Assembly: GCF_018881655.1 (NCBI RefSeq)
Contig: NZ_JACVPX010000010.1
Coordinates: 1-64,000, forward strand
DNA from: Polynucleobacter sp. Tro8-14-1
GTDB lineage: Bacteria; Pseudomonadota; Gammaproteobacteria; Burkholderiales; Burkholderiaceae
Length of the DNA stretch: 64,000 nt
Direction of reading: 5' to 3'
Below, piece by piece: positions 31,656 to 40,948 of this stretch (within the stretch, counting starts at the first letter, position 1; each line of letters starts with the position of its first letter). The notes below the pieces were generated by a model that saw nothing but the letters and a program-made list of their open reading frames with translations, was not told the origin of the DNA and made no database searches. A program made the translations under genes and the position numbers.

Positions 31656-32885
31656 CTAGCCCTCAAGCTCACCTTCCCATTTAGAGATAACGGCCGTTGC
31701 CAAGCCATTACCCAATACATTGGTTGCTGAACGCGCCATATCCAAGAAGTGATCTACCCCAAGGATCAATAGGACGCCTGCTTCTGGCAAGTTAAATTGG
31801 GATAGGGTTGCGGCAATAACTACCAATGAGGCTCGCGGTACACCTGCTATCCCCTTTGAGGTGATCATTAACACTAGCAACATCAAGAGCTGCTGGCTGA
31901 GCTCCATCTCAATACCGTAGACCTGCGCAATAAAGATGGCAGCAAATGTGCAATACATCATCGACCCATCTAAGTTAAAGGAATATCCCACCGGCAAAAC
32001 AAAAGAAGCAATATTGTTTTTACAGCCAAAACGCTCCACTCTCTCTAGAGTCATTGGATAAGCTGCTTCTGAACTCGCAGTTGTAAACGCAAGTAAAGCC
32101 GGTTCACGCAACATCTTCACTAAAGCCCATGTGCGATTTTTTAATACCAAGGAACTAATCAGAATGATGACGATCCACAAGGTGAAAATAGCAGCATAAA
32201 AACTCAGCATGAATTTTCCGTAGGTCATCAATATGCTGACACCATTTTCCGCAATGACGGATGAAACTGCCGAGAAGACTGCGATAGGAGCCATCTTCAT
32301 TACTGCAGTCGTAATCTTGAGCATGATGTGGGAGAGCATATCCAGATTACGAATGAACTCATCTGCTCTAGCCCCCATGCCTGCTGCGCCAACACCAAAG
32401 AAAACAGCAAAAACTACGATCTGTAAGATCTCATTTTTAGCCATCGCATCAAAGATGCTGACCGGGAAAATATGTCTCACAAAATCTGGAAAATTAAGGC
32501 TCGCTTTATTTAATCCAGTATTGGCTGCAATCTCCGGCAGAGTTAATTCCACGCCAATACCCGGATGCAGAATATTGACCATGACCAAGCCCAACAATAA
32601 AGAAACCAGCGACATGGAAATAAACCAAGAGAAGGTTTTTAAACCCACTCTACCGATAGTCGAGGCATCACCCATTTTGGCTATACCAACAACCAAGGTG
32701 GCAAATACCAAGGGAGCGATGATCATCTTGATCAAACGCAAAAAGACATCCGTCAAGATTGAAATGTAAAGGACGTACTGATCGGGGAAAGAAGTTCCTG
32801 CACCGTATAAGTTGACGAGGTAGCCAACCAAGACACCCAAGACCATCGCCCCTAGAATAAAGTGAGTTAGCTTTTTAGAGTTCAT
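31656..32885 (-). CDS. Dicarboxylate/amino-acid:cation symporter (DAACS, SLC1-like)
   Basis: A 409-residue membrane symporter of the GltP/DctA type, driven by H+ or Na+. It shows the re-entrant-loop serine region (FTTASSEAAYPMTLERVERFG), the NMDG-equivalent motif SFNLDGSMMY, and the C-terminal HP2 loop followed by ILGVDHFLDMARSATNVLGN. The substrate, glutamate, aspartate or a C4-dicarboxylate, is not resolved. Confidence 0.9.
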   Translation of the reverse strand: MNSKKLTHFILGAMVLGVLVGYLVNLYGAGTSFPDQYVLYISILTDVFLRLIKMIIAPLVFATLVVGIAKMGDASTIGRVGLKTFSWFISMSLVSLLLGLVMVNILHPGIGVELTLPEIAANTGLNKASLNFPDFVRHIFPVSIFDAMAKNEILQIVVFAVFFGVGAAGMGARADEFIRNLDMLSHIMLKITTAVMKMAPIAVFSAVSSVIAENGVSILMTYGKFMLSFYAAIFTLWIVIILISSLVLKNRTWALVKMLREPALLAFTTASSEAAYPMTLERVERFGCKNNIASFVLPVGYSFNLDGSMMYCTFAAIFIAQVYGIEMELSQQLLMLLVLMITSKGIAGVPRASLVVIAATLSQFNLPEAGVLLILGVDHFLDMARSATNVLGNGLATAVISKWEGELEG

Positions 32886-33004
32886 GGATGGCCTAATTAA
32901 TGAGGGGAACAGAAAGATTCTACCTACCTTTAGGCCCGCTAGGCATCAATCAAGACTGAAAAAGTTGATAATGAGTGATTGAACATACTTCATGGAAGAT
33001 AAAT

Positions 33005-33670
33005 ATGCTGCCCTGCATCGAATTGGAAACCAGCCCAAATCCAACAGCTGCCGTTATCTGGTTGCATGGTCTTGGAGCCGACGGCAATGATTTTGTACCC
33101 ATCATTCCTGAATTAAAGCTAGCTGGATGCCCTGGCGTTCGCTTTGTATTTCCGAGCGCCCCAAGCATGCCCGTCACCGTCAATGGCAGTTACGTTATGC
33201 CAGCCTGGTATGACATCATTGGCAGAAACCTGATGGATCAAGAAGATGCGGCAGGCATTCAAAAATCAGCAGCAGCGATTGTTCAGTTAATCGAAAATGA
33301 GGCTGAGCGCGGGATTGCCTATGACAAGATTGTTTTGGCTGGCTTTTCTCAAGGGTGCGCAATGGCCTTGCATATTGGCTTACGCTTTCCACACAAGCTT
33401 GCTGGCATTATTGCCCTATCAGGCTACCTACCCTTAGCAATGACTGCCAATATTGAAAAGCATACTGCCAATGCTAAGACACCGGTCTTTATGGCACATG
33501 GTACTTACGATCCCGTAGTTGCTCTTGATCGCGCCCAAGCATCGCATGCCTTACTAGAACAAATGAGTTATCCAGTAGATTGGAATGAATACCCCATGGA
33601 ACACTCCGTTAATCATGAAGAGCTCATGGATATCTCGCGCTTCTTGCAAGAAGTATTGGCGGCTAAATAA
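33005..33670 (+). CDS. Carboxylesterase/phospholipase-type alpha/beta hydrolase
   Basis: An approximately 221-residue esterase of the acyl-protein-thioesterase-like group. The Ser elbow is GFSQGCAMAL, the Asp falls around HGTYDPVV, the His is in YPMEHSVNHEE, and the start block is VIWLHGLGADGNDF. I use ATG 33005, with GGAAGA upstream; the GTG at 32975 adds ten atypical residues. It converges with the next leftward gene over 8 bases. Confidence 0.88.
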   Translation: MLPCIELETSPNPTAAVIWLHGLGADGNDFVPIIPELKLAGCPGVRFVFPSAPSMPVTVNGSYVMPAWYDIIGRNLMDQEDAAGIQKSAAAIVQLIENEAERGIAYDKIVLAGFSQGCAMALHIGLRFPHKLAGIIALSGYLPLAMTANIEKHTANAKTPVFMAHGTYDPVVALDRAQASHALLEQMSYPVDWNEYPMEHSVNHEELMDISRFLQEVLAAK

Positions 33671-34448
33671 GCCCATCCGCTATTAACTTGATGCTGGCAA
33701 TCAACAAAAAGAATCTCACTGTTCGGTAATACCATTTCATTGAGATTCTTTTGGCTAAGTAAAAGCCAAAGTAGACACCTACTGGTGCGCAAGGTAACAA
33801 GATGATGGAAGTTGCCAGCTGCTGGAAATTCAGCAGATTCAAATAGGCGTAAGGGCCTAGCTTCCCAAAATTAATGATCGTGAAAAAGACTCCTAGGGTC
33901 GAGGTGTACACCATCGGCAAAAGTTTTTCTCTGAGCATATACACCGTTATCGGCGGCCCACCAATATGCGCTACAAAAGAAGTGAAGCCAGACGTTAAGC
34001 CCATTACGCGCCCAAGCCAAGGATAAGACTTAGTCTCCTTTAAATCCATGCGTGACATGGCAAGATTCTGAATCAAAAAGAGTAGGGTAAAAATACCAAT
34101 CGACAGAGTTAATACCTGAGGCGTGATGGCAGTAAAGAAAATCATTCCCAACAGAAGACCTGCTATGGCTGGCGGAATAACAATCTTCAGAATGTCCCAG
34201 TTCGCATTCTGAATGTATCGACGCAAACCCACTAAATCAATCACAATTAAGAGTGGCAACATAATTGCTAAAGCTTCATTAATTGGAGCCTGGCTAGCCA
34301 TCAAAGGTAGTGAGAGGGTGCCAAGCCCGGCCCCAAAGCCGCTTTTAGATATACCTAGAATGGTGACGCTGATGACTGCACATACAAAAAAAGCAAGTGA
34401 GTGTGCGTTGAAAGATTGCACCAAGGAGGTAAAGAGTAAATCAAGCAT
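33663..34448 (-). CDS. TauE/SafE-family membrane transporter
   Basis: A 261-residue protein with about eight transmembrane segments, formerly DUF81. The glycine-rich start (ISKSGFGAGLGTLSLPLMA) and the middle FTSFVAHIGGPPITVYMLREK are the two repeated family motifs. The family exports sulfite, sulfoacetate or other organosulfur anions; the cargo is unknown here. It starts 9 bases after the NRAMP-like gene, so the two may form one operon. Confidence 0.88.
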   Translation of the reverse strand: MLDLLFTSLVQSFNAHSLAFFVCAVISVTILGISKSGFGAGLGTLSLPLMASQAPINEALAIMLPLLIVIDLVGLRRYIQNANWDILKIVIPPAIAGLLLGMIFFTAITPQVLTLSIGIFTLLFLIQNLAMSRMDLKETKSYPWLGRVMGLTSGFTSFVAHIGGPPITVYMLREKLLPMVYTSTLGVFFTIINFGKLGPYAYLNLLNFQQLATSIILLPCAPVGVYFGFYLAKRISMKWYYRTVRFFLLIASIKLIADGLI

Positions 34449-34457
34449 CCAGCGATT

Positions 34458-35735
34458 TTACCAAGCTATGAATAGGTAGGCAGCGGCTACAGCCATAAAG
34501 CCTGTGGCTAGCCATCCGAAAATCCTCATACTCAAAGAGGCGACATGAGCCCCCATCACTGACTGTTTTGATGACAAAACCATAATGGCCACCATGAGTG
34601 GTACAGCGACGATTCCATTGATTACCGCACTCCAAAATAAGGCCTTCATAGGGCTAATGGGTGAGTATTGAATCGCCAGAGCAATCAACACGCTCAGAGC
34701 AATGATGGCGTAAAACTTGCTTGCTTGAGCAGCGCTATCCTCCAAGCTAGAGCGCCAGCCAAATACCTCTGACAAAGCATAGGCAGCCGAGCCAGCAAGA
34801 ACAGGCACTCCCATCAGCCCGACGCTCAAGATCCCCAGCGCAAAAAGCAGAAAGGTAAACTCGCCGGCGAGAGGTCTCAGTGCTGATGCAGCTTGAGCAG
34901 CAGTATTGATGTCACGTATACCAGCAGCATAGAGAGTCACTGCCGTAGCGAGAATAATGCAGTACGCAGCCACATTGGAGTACAGCATACCGCTCCACGT
35001 ATCCCAATGAATTCTTCTGAGTTCTGAAGTGATCACCTCGGGATTTTTCTGTTCAAGCAGACTGGGCTGACCACGCAAGTTCATATCCTCGACCTCCTGA
35101 GAAGATTGCCAAAAAAATAAATAAGGGCTAATGGTGGTGCCAAAGATCCCGACCACCACTGCAGCCGAATCTGCACTCCAAGTCAACTGAGGAAAGAAGG
35201 TGCTCCAGATGACATCGCCCCAAGAAATATGCACCGTAAAAAGGACGGCACCATACGCCAGTAGAGAAAGTGATAACCACTTCAAAAAGAAAACATAGTG
35301 GCGATAAGGAATCAGTATCTGCAAAACCAAAGTCAACAATACAAAGAGGCCGGTCATGATATGCCAATTAATACCCGTAACCAACTGTGCTACCTCACCC
35401 ATCGCAGCAATATCTGCAGCGATATTGAGAACATTTGCAATCAATAGCAGCAACACTAGAGAAACCAATACAACTGGCGGAAAAGCCAACTTCATATTGG
35501 CGGATAAACCACGGCCAGTCACCCTACCGATACGAGCGCATAAGACTTGAATTGTCGACATCAAAGGATATGCAAAGGGCATTGTCCAAAGCATATTTAA
35601 ACCAAATTGCGCACCCGCTTGAGAATAAGTGACGATCCCACTTGGATCATCATCCGCTACACCCGTCACCAATCCCGGACCTACCCGAGATAAAGGATGT
35701 TGCTTAATGCGGACCCAGATTTCCGAGAGATTCAT
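34458..35735 (-). CDS. NRAMP-like divalent metal transporter with altered signature
   Basis: A 425-residue, eleven-helix protein of the NRAMP superfamily. TM1 carries DDDPSGIVTYSQAG instead of the canonical DPGN, and the TM6-equivalent reads GTTISPYLFFWQSSQE instead of the AxxMPHN motif. This points to a divergent subfamily that has lost the metal-binding methionine, so Mn/Fe transport should not be assumed. The general topology is intact. Confidence 0.85.
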   Translation of the reverse strand: MNLSEIWVRIKQHPLSRVGPGLVTGVADDDPSGIVTYSQAGAQFGLNMLWTMPFAYPLMSTIQVLCARIGRVTGRGLSANMKLAFPPVVLVSLVLLLLIANVLNIAADIAAMGEVAQLVTGINWHIMTGLFVLLTLVLQILIPYRHYVFFLKWLSLSLLAYGAVLFTVHISWGDVIWSTFFPQLTWSADSAAVVVGIFGTTISPYLFFWQSSQEVEDMNLRGQPSLLEQKNPEVITSELRRIHWDTWSGMLYSNVAAYCIILATAVTLYAAGIRDINTAAQAASALRPLAGEFTFLLFALGILSVGLMGVPVLAGSAAYALSEVFGWRSSLEDSAAQASKFYAIIALSVLIALAIQYSPISPMKALFWSAVINGIVAVPLMVAIMVLSSKQSVMGAHVASLSMRIFGWLATGFMAVAAAYLFIAW

Positions 35736-35807
35736 ATGGGTTTCGGTGAGAAGATCATCCTTTGAGTGTAGTCTTTAATAGGATATTCGGGAGGATCGGC
35801 TCAAAAG

Positions 35808-35832
35808 ATAAGGGCTCATACAGAGCCCTTAT
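35808..35832 (-). terminator. Terminator of the TRAP binding-protein gene
   Basis: ATAAGGGCTC-TGTAT-GAGCCCTTAT followed by CTTTTG on the minus strand, just downstream of the stop at 35850. Confidence 0.7.
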
Positions 35833-35849
35833 GCTGATTGATTTAACTA

Positions 35850-36941
35850 TCAAAGTTTCTTACTAAAACTATATTGAGCAAATGCTTGCTCAGCCACATT
35901 AAACCACTGCGCTTCCATGTTTCTAAATGCACGGTAGTCCTCAAAAATCTTTTTGAATTGCGGATTCTTGGCAGACTCCTCTGCATAGGTTTCTTGACTT
36001 GCTTTAAAGAACGCATCTAGGATAGAAGTATTGAACTTACGAAGTACGGCACCGTTTTGCAGGAGGCGTTGCAATGCAGGTGGATTAAGCGCATCGTACT
36101 TTGCGCACATATCGGTATGCGCTTCGAAACAAGCTGCCTCCCATGCTGCTTGATAGGCAGGCGGCAAAGAATCCCACTGCTTTTTATTGACCAAGAAAGA
36201 AAGTCCAGCGGCACCCTCCCAGAAAGCTGGGTAGTAGTAATTCTTGGCAACCTTTGCTAGGCCTAGCTTTTCATCATCATAGGGTCCAACAAATTCTGCA
36301 GCGTCAATCGTGCCCTTTTCCAGCGCCGAATAAATCTCACCAGCTGGAAGCTGCTGTGGCACTACACCGAGTTTTGCAAGTACCTGCCCTGCAAATCCAG
36401 CGATGCGGAATTTCAAACCCTTTAGGTCTTCTGGTGATTTAATTTCTTTGCGAAACCAGCCACCCATTTGTGTACCAGTTTGACCGCCTAAGAAATTCAC
36501 AATGTTGTAGCTGGCATAGAGTTCGCGCATTAACTTCATGCCATTACCATGCAGCATCCAAGCAGATTGTTGGCGAGCAGTTAAACCAAATGGTGCAGCA
36601 GTATCGAAGATGAAAGCACTATTTTTACCTAGGTAGTAATAACTTGCGGTATGTCCACACTCTACGGTGCCGTTTTGTACGGCATCCAATACCTGAAGAG
36701 CTGGAACGACTTCACCAGCTGCAAATACCTTGACGTTAAATTTTCCGTCAGTAGCTTTACGCAAAGCGTTAGCAAATACTTCAGGCGTACCAAATAAAGT
36801 ATCTAATGATTTAGGGAAGCTCGAAACCAAACGCCAGTTCAGAGTTGGCAAACTTTGTGCAAGCGATGGCGCTGCTAAGGCAGCAACTCCGGCACCAATA
36901 GTGGCTTTCTTTAAAAATGAACGTCTTTGCATTTCCGTCAC
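35850..36941 (-). CDS. TRAP-transporter-type (DctP) binding protein with a Tat signal
   Basis: A 363-residue periplasmic binding protein. The N-terminus (MQRRSFLKKATIGAG, with RR followed by SFLKK) is a twin-arginine signal; the start of the mature protein is TLNWRLVSSFPKS. The family fold includes the conserved arginine in LKGLKFRIAGF and a helix near AAEFVGPYDDEKLGL. Such proteins bind carboxylates or keto acids. No DctQ or DctM membrane gene is next to it, so it may serve a system encoded elsewhere. Confidence 0.85.
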   Translation of the reverse strand: MTEMQRRSFLKKATIGAGVAALAAPSLAQSLPTLNWRLVSSFPKSLDTLFGTPEVFANALRKATDGKFNVKVFAAGEVVPALQVLDAVQNGTVECGHTASYYYLGKNSAFIFDTAAPFGLTARQQSAWMLHGNGMKLMRELYASYNIVNFLGGQTGTQMGGWFRKEIKSPEDLKGLKFRIAGFAGQVLAKLGVVPQQLPAGEIYSALEKGTIDAAEFVGPYDDEKLGLAKVAKNYYYPAFWEGAAGLSFLVNKKQWDSLPPAYQAAWEAACFEAHTDMCAKYDALNPPALQRLLQNGAVLRKFNTSILDAFFKASQETYAEESAKNPQFKKIFEDYRAFRNMEAQWFNVAEQAFAQYSFSKKL

Positions 36942-37006
36942 CCCTTTTAAAAATAATGAAGTTTTATATTGATACTATTTTTAGAGTCCGCATTGATTGT
37001 CTTGCT

Positions 37007-38353
37007 TTATTTTCCACCAACCGTCATTGAGCCCAGCAAAATCGATCCCGTTTCTTTGGTGCCACGAATGAGGGTATCGCTCCCAATCAACTGAATATCC
37101 ATCAGCATATCGCGTAGATTGCCAGCGATGGTAACCTCTTCAACAGGGTATTGAATAACTCCATTTTCAACCCAGTAGCCAAATGCACCGCGAGAATAAT
37201 CACCCGTCACGTAATTGACGCCCTGCCCCATTAATTCTGTCACCAATAAACCGGTTCCCATTTCTTTTAATAGTGCAGGCAAGCCACCCTTAGGCGTTTT
37301 CTTACTTTGTAAAGTCAGGTGATGTGACCCACCAGCATTACCGGTGGTTTTCATGCCCAACTTGCGAGCAGAATAAGTCGATAAAAAATAACCTTCGAGT
37401 ATTCCTTTATCTACCACTGTTCTAGCAGAAGTTTTGACGCCCTCTTCGTCAAAAGGTGCACTACCAGTCATTGACTTCAGATGTGGATCTTCAAACAAGC
37501 TGATATGTTTGGGCAACACTTGCTTACCCAAACTGTCGAGTAGAAAGCTGGAGCGGCGATACAAAGCGCCGCCTGAAACAGCTTGTACTAGACCTCCCAA
37601 TAATCCCGCAGCGAGAGGCGCTTCAAAGATCACCGGGCAACGTCGAGTTGTCAAAGATCTGGCCTTGAGACGCGACAGGGCCCGCTGAGCTGCATACGTT
37701 CCGATTGCGGCAGGATCGGCCAACTCCTCAGGAATGCGGGAGCTGGAGTACCAATCGTCACGTTGCATGTGAGCTTTCTTGCCACCTTCGCTAGCGATTG
37801 GCGCACAAGAAATATAGTGACGAGAAAAAGGATAGCCGCCCATAAATCCATGCGACGTTCCCATCATGAAATGCGCATGGTGTGCGGATACCGATGCGCC
37901 ATCACTATTTTTAATTTGTTTGCTCACTGAAAATGCCGCGCCCTCAGCACTACGTGCGATTTCTACTGCAGCAGCTGCATCAATATTCCATGGATGAAAC
38001 AAATCTAAATCCAGCGGACTTTTTTCTAAGAGATCAGCCTCAGCAGGACCTGCACACAAATCCTCTGCCGTGTGTTGTGCGATGTGATAGGCAGCATCAA
38101 CCGTTGCCTTTAATGATGCTTTTGAGAAATCGCTAGTGCTGGCGTTACCGCGGTGATGACCCAAAAATACGGTGACCCCCACTTGCTTATCCAGACTTTG
38201 CTCGATAGTCTCAACCTCACCCTTACGAACAGTAACGGAGAGGCCCTGACCCTCTGAAACCTCCGCTACGGCATCTGAGGCACCCCTTCTTTTGGCCTCT
38301 TTGAGCATGAAATCGATGATTTCTTGAAACTGGTTGGATGTATATGTAAACAT
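37007..38353 (-). CDS. pmbA: Metalloprotease PmbA (TldE)
   Basis: A 448-residue protein of the TldD/TldE (PmbA) family. Recognisable parts are SVTVRKGEVETIEQS, GHHRGNASTSDFS, the NAGGSHHLTL region and the C-terminal GVNYVTGDYSRGAFGYWVENG. PmbA forms a TldD/TldE protease that degrades small peptides and matures microcin-like peptides. The metal ligands reside in the TldD partner, which is not in the window. Confidence 0.92.
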   Translation of the reverse strand: MFTYTSNQFQEIIDFMLKEAKRRGASDAVAEVSEGQGLSVTVRKGEVETIEQSLDKQVGVTVFLGHHRGNASTSDFSKASLKATVDAAYHIAQHTAEDLCAGPAEADLLEKSPLDLDLFHPWNIDAAAAVEIARSAEGAAFSVSKQIKNSDGASVSAHHAHFMMGTSHGFMGGYPFSRHYISCAPIASEGGKKAHMQRDDWYSSSRIPEELADPAAIGTYAAQRALSRLKARSLTTRRCPVIFEAPLAAGLLGGLVQAVSGGALYRRSSFLLDSLGKQVLPKHISLFEDPHLKSMTGSAPFDEEGVKTSARTVVDKGILEGYFLSTYSARKLGMKTTGNAGGSHHLTLQSKKTPKGGLPALLKEMGTGLLVTELMGQGVNYVTGDYSRGAFGYWVENGVIQYPVEEVTIAGNLRDMLMDIQLIGSDTLIRGTKETGSILLGSMTVGGK

Positions 38354-38379
38354 ACCCTAATAATAGCTAGAATAGAAAC

Positions 38380-39012
38380 ATGAAGCATACAGAAGCCCTG
38401 AAACGAAACAGCCCTAATGAGGTCAAAATTGGCCTCATCTCCATCTCGGATCGCGCTAGCAAAGGCGTCTACCAGGATGAAGGCATTCCCGCCCTACAAA
38501 CCTGGCTCATTAAAGCCATTAGCAATCCCTGTGTTTTTCATGAGCGCCTCATTGCTGATGAGTCGGAAGCCATTACCGAGTCGATCATTGAGCTTGTAGA
38601 TGAGCTAGGTTGCGACCTCGTTCTTACTACAGGTGGCACTGGGCCCTCTAGAAGAGATGTGACCCCTGAGGCCACTCGTGAAGCTAGTACTCGTGAGATG
38701 CCTGGGTTTGGTGAGCAAATGCGTCAAATTAGCTTGAGCTTTGTACCGACCGCTATTCTATCCAGACAGACAGCCGTCCTCAGAGAAATTGATGGTCATG
38801 CCGCACTGGTCATTAACCTGCCCGGACAACCTAAGGCAATTGCAGAAACGCTTGAAGGCCTGAAAGACGAGAACGGTAAATCGATTGTTCCCGGCATCTT
38901 TGCAGCGGTGCCTTACTGTATTGATTTAATTGGCGGCCCGTATATCGAAACTAACGAAACAGTCATTAAAATCTTTAGACCAAAAAGTGCTCTTAAGAAA
39001 ACTGGGGCTTGA
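38380..39012 (+). CDS. mog: Molybdopterin adenylyltransferase (MogA)
   Basis: A 210-residue MoCF-biosynthesis protein. The motif LTTGGTGPSRRDVTPEAT (GGTG loop with conserved D and P) binds molybdopterin and Mg-ATP, and KIGLISISDRASKGVY is the family start. MogA adenylates molybdopterin before molybdenum insertion. It is divergent from pmbA by 26 bases, and a terminator hairpin follows. Confidence 0.92.
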   Translation: MKHTEALKRNSPNEVKIGLISISDRASKGVYQDEGIPALQTWLIKAISNPCVFHERLIADESEAITESIIELVDELGCDLVLTTGGTGPSRRDVTPEATREASTREMPGFGEQMRQISLSFVPTAILSRQTAVLREIDGHAALVINLPGQPKAIAETLEGLKDENGKSIVPGIFAAVPYCIDLIGGPYIETNETVIKIFRPKSALKKTGA

Positions 39013-39030
39013 TTCGCTCCAACCATCAAT

Positions 39031-39057
39031 AAAAAGGTCCGCATTGCGGACCTTTTC
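39031..39057. terminator. Bidirectional terminator between mog and orn
   Basis: AAAAAGGTCCGC-ATT-GCGGACCTTTT is a perfect GC-rich stem flanked by A and T runs between two convergent genes. Confidence 0.85.
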
Positions 39058-39068
39058 TTTTGAGATGG

Positions 39069-39677
39069 CTACTGAGGAAGCGGCACAATAAATTTCTCAC
39101 GGTAATACTTTAGCTCTTCGATAGACTCTTCTATGTCTGCTAATGCTGTATGCGCCTGGTTCTTTGTGAAGCCTTTCACCAACTCAGGATGCCAACGCTT
39201 ACAAAGCTCTTTCAAAGTAGAAACATCAATGTTTCGATAATGAAAGTAAGCCTCTAACTTCGGCATGTATTTCGCCATAAAGCGTCTGTCTTGCCCAATC
39301 GTATTGCCGCACATTGGGGCGATACCGGCTTTAATATATTTCTTTAAGAAGGCAATGCATTCTGTCTCCGCCGTTGCCTCATCTAGAGTGGATGCCTTCA
39401 CTTTATCGATCAAACCAGATCGCCCATGCGTACCTTTATTCCAGGCATCCATGGCATCCAAAACGGCATCCTCCTGATGCACTACCCAGACTGGGGCCGT
39501 GGCAATAGTATTGAGGTGGGCATCTGTCACGATAATAGCAATTTCCAGAATCCGTTCGGTTTCCGGGTTTAGGCCTGACATCTCCATATCCACCCAAATC
39601 AGGTGTTCATTCGCTGGCGCCGCCTTGGTTGCCGCTGTGACTGCTGCTGTGGTTGTAGTGTTAGTTTGCTCGCTCAT
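39069..39677 (-). CDS. orn: Oligoribonuclease
   Basis: A 202-residue DEDDh 3'-5' exonuclease that removes mono- and dinucleotides from very short RNAs. Motif ExoI is [20 protein letters not shown], ExoII includes [12 protein letters not shown], and ExoIII is [14 protein letters not shown]. The start is about 15 residues longer than E. coli Orn, with a Thr/Ala-rich head. It is divergent from the M48 protease gene, with only 15 bases between starts. Confidence 0.93.
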   Translation of the reverse strand: MSEQTNTTTTAAVTAATKAAPANEHLIWVDMEMSGLNPETERILEIAIIVTDAHLNTIATAPVWVVHQEDAVLDAMDAWNKGTHGRSGLIDKVKASTLDEATAETECIAFLKKYIKAGIAPMCGNTIGQDRRFMAKYMPKLEAYFHYRNIDVSTLKELCKRWHPELVKGFTKNQAHTALADIEESIEELKYYREKFIVPLPQ

Positions 39678-39692
39678 ATCTATAATGATCTC

Positions 39693-40946
39693 ATGACATT
39701 CACAATTATTTTTCTAATTGCCTTTATTGCTAGCTTTGGCTTACGCCACTGGCTTTCCCAACGTCAAATTCGCTATGTGGCGCAGCATCGTAATGCCGTC
39801 CCCACGGATTTCGCTGAAAAAGTGACTTTAGCTGAACATCAAAAAGCAGCTGACTACACCATCGCTAAATTACGCCTTGGTATTTTAGAGAATGGGGTCA
39901 GCGCTATCATTTTAATTGGCTTCACCTTATTGGGTGGCCTACAGATTCTGAACATGGCATTACTGCAATTTTTGGGCGAAGGCATTGCTCAACAAATTGC
40001 TCTACTGGTTTCCGTCGTGATCATTTCTGGCGTGATTGATATGCCTTTCTCCTGGTACAAGCAGTTCCATTTAGAGGAACGCTTTGGATTTAACCGCATG
40101 GGTAAAAAACTATTCTTCACGGATATGTTTAAAGGAATGGCAGTGGGCGGCGCGATTGGCATTCCACTACTGTGGGTCATTCTGACTTTAATGTCTAAGG
40201 CTAGTGAGTTATGGTGGCTTTGGGCATGGGCAGTGTTGACAGCATTTAGCTTGCTCATGCAGTGGATCTTCCCAACTTTTATCGCACCACTTTTCAATAA
40301 GTTTCAAGCCTTAGAAGATGGTCCTTTAAAAACACAGATTGAAGCGCTACTGAAACGCTGCGACTTTGCGAGCCAAGGTCTGTTTGTGATGGACGGCAGT
40401 AAACGTAGCGCTCACGGCAATGCATTCTTTGCCGGCATGGGTAAAGCCAAGCGCATTGTATTTTTTGACACCTTGATTGAAAAGCTTAATCCGGGCGAAG
40501 TCGAGGCGGTTCTCGCACATGAGCTTGGCCATTTCAAATGCAAACATATTCGTAAACGTCTCTTGGTCTCGTTCGCTCTCAGCTTTGGGATGTTTGCTCT
40601 ATTGGGTTGGATCAGCACCAAAGTCTGGTTCTACACTGACTTAGGCGTGATGCCTAACCTCAATGGTTATAACGGTGGCCTCGCATTGGCACTCTTTATG
40701 CTGGTCTCACCTGTATTTAGCTTTTTCTTCACGCCACTTTCTAGCCTAGCCTCACGCAAGCACGAGTACGAAGCGGACGGGTTTGCTGCCGAGAAATCTT
40801 CCGCAAAAGATTTAATTGCGGCACTAGTGAAGTTATATCAAGATAATGCCTCGACCCTCACTCCCGATCCGATCTATACCGCTTTTTATAGCTCACATCC
40901 GCCTGCGCCCTTGCGCATTGCCAACTTACAGCGGTTTAGCTCATAA
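39693..40946 (+). CDS. M48-family Ste24/HtpX-like zinc metalloprotease
   Basis: An approximately 417-residue membrane protease of the CAAX-prenyl-protease (Ste24p) type: several transmembrane helices and the zinc motif in [11 protein letters not shown] (HExxH), with the third ligand in [12 protein letters not shown] start at ATG 39693; an earlier start at 39603 would run Cys-rich out of frame with the orn gene. The substrate in bacteria is unknown. Confidence 0.88.
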   Translation: MTFTIIFLIAFIASFGLRHWLSQRQIRYVAQHRNAVPTDFAEKVTLAEHQKAADYTIAKLRLGILENGVSAIILIGFTLLGGLQILNMALLQFLGEGIAQQIALLVSVVIISGVIDMPFSWYKQFHLEERFGFNRMGKKLFFTDMFKGMAVGGAIGIPLLWVILTLMSKASELWWLWAWAVLTAFSLLMQWIFPTFIAPLFNKFQALEDGPLKTQIEALLKRCDFASQGLFVMDGSKRSAHGNAFFAGMGKAKRIVFFDTLIEKLNPGEVEAVLAHELGHFKCKHIRKRLLVSFALSFGMFALLGWISTKVWFYTDLGVMPNLNGYNGGLALALFMLVSPVFSFFFTPLSSLASRKHEYEADGFAAEKSSAKDLIAALVKLYQDNASTLTPDPIYTAFYSSHPPAPLRIANLQRFSS

Positions 40947-40948
40947 CG

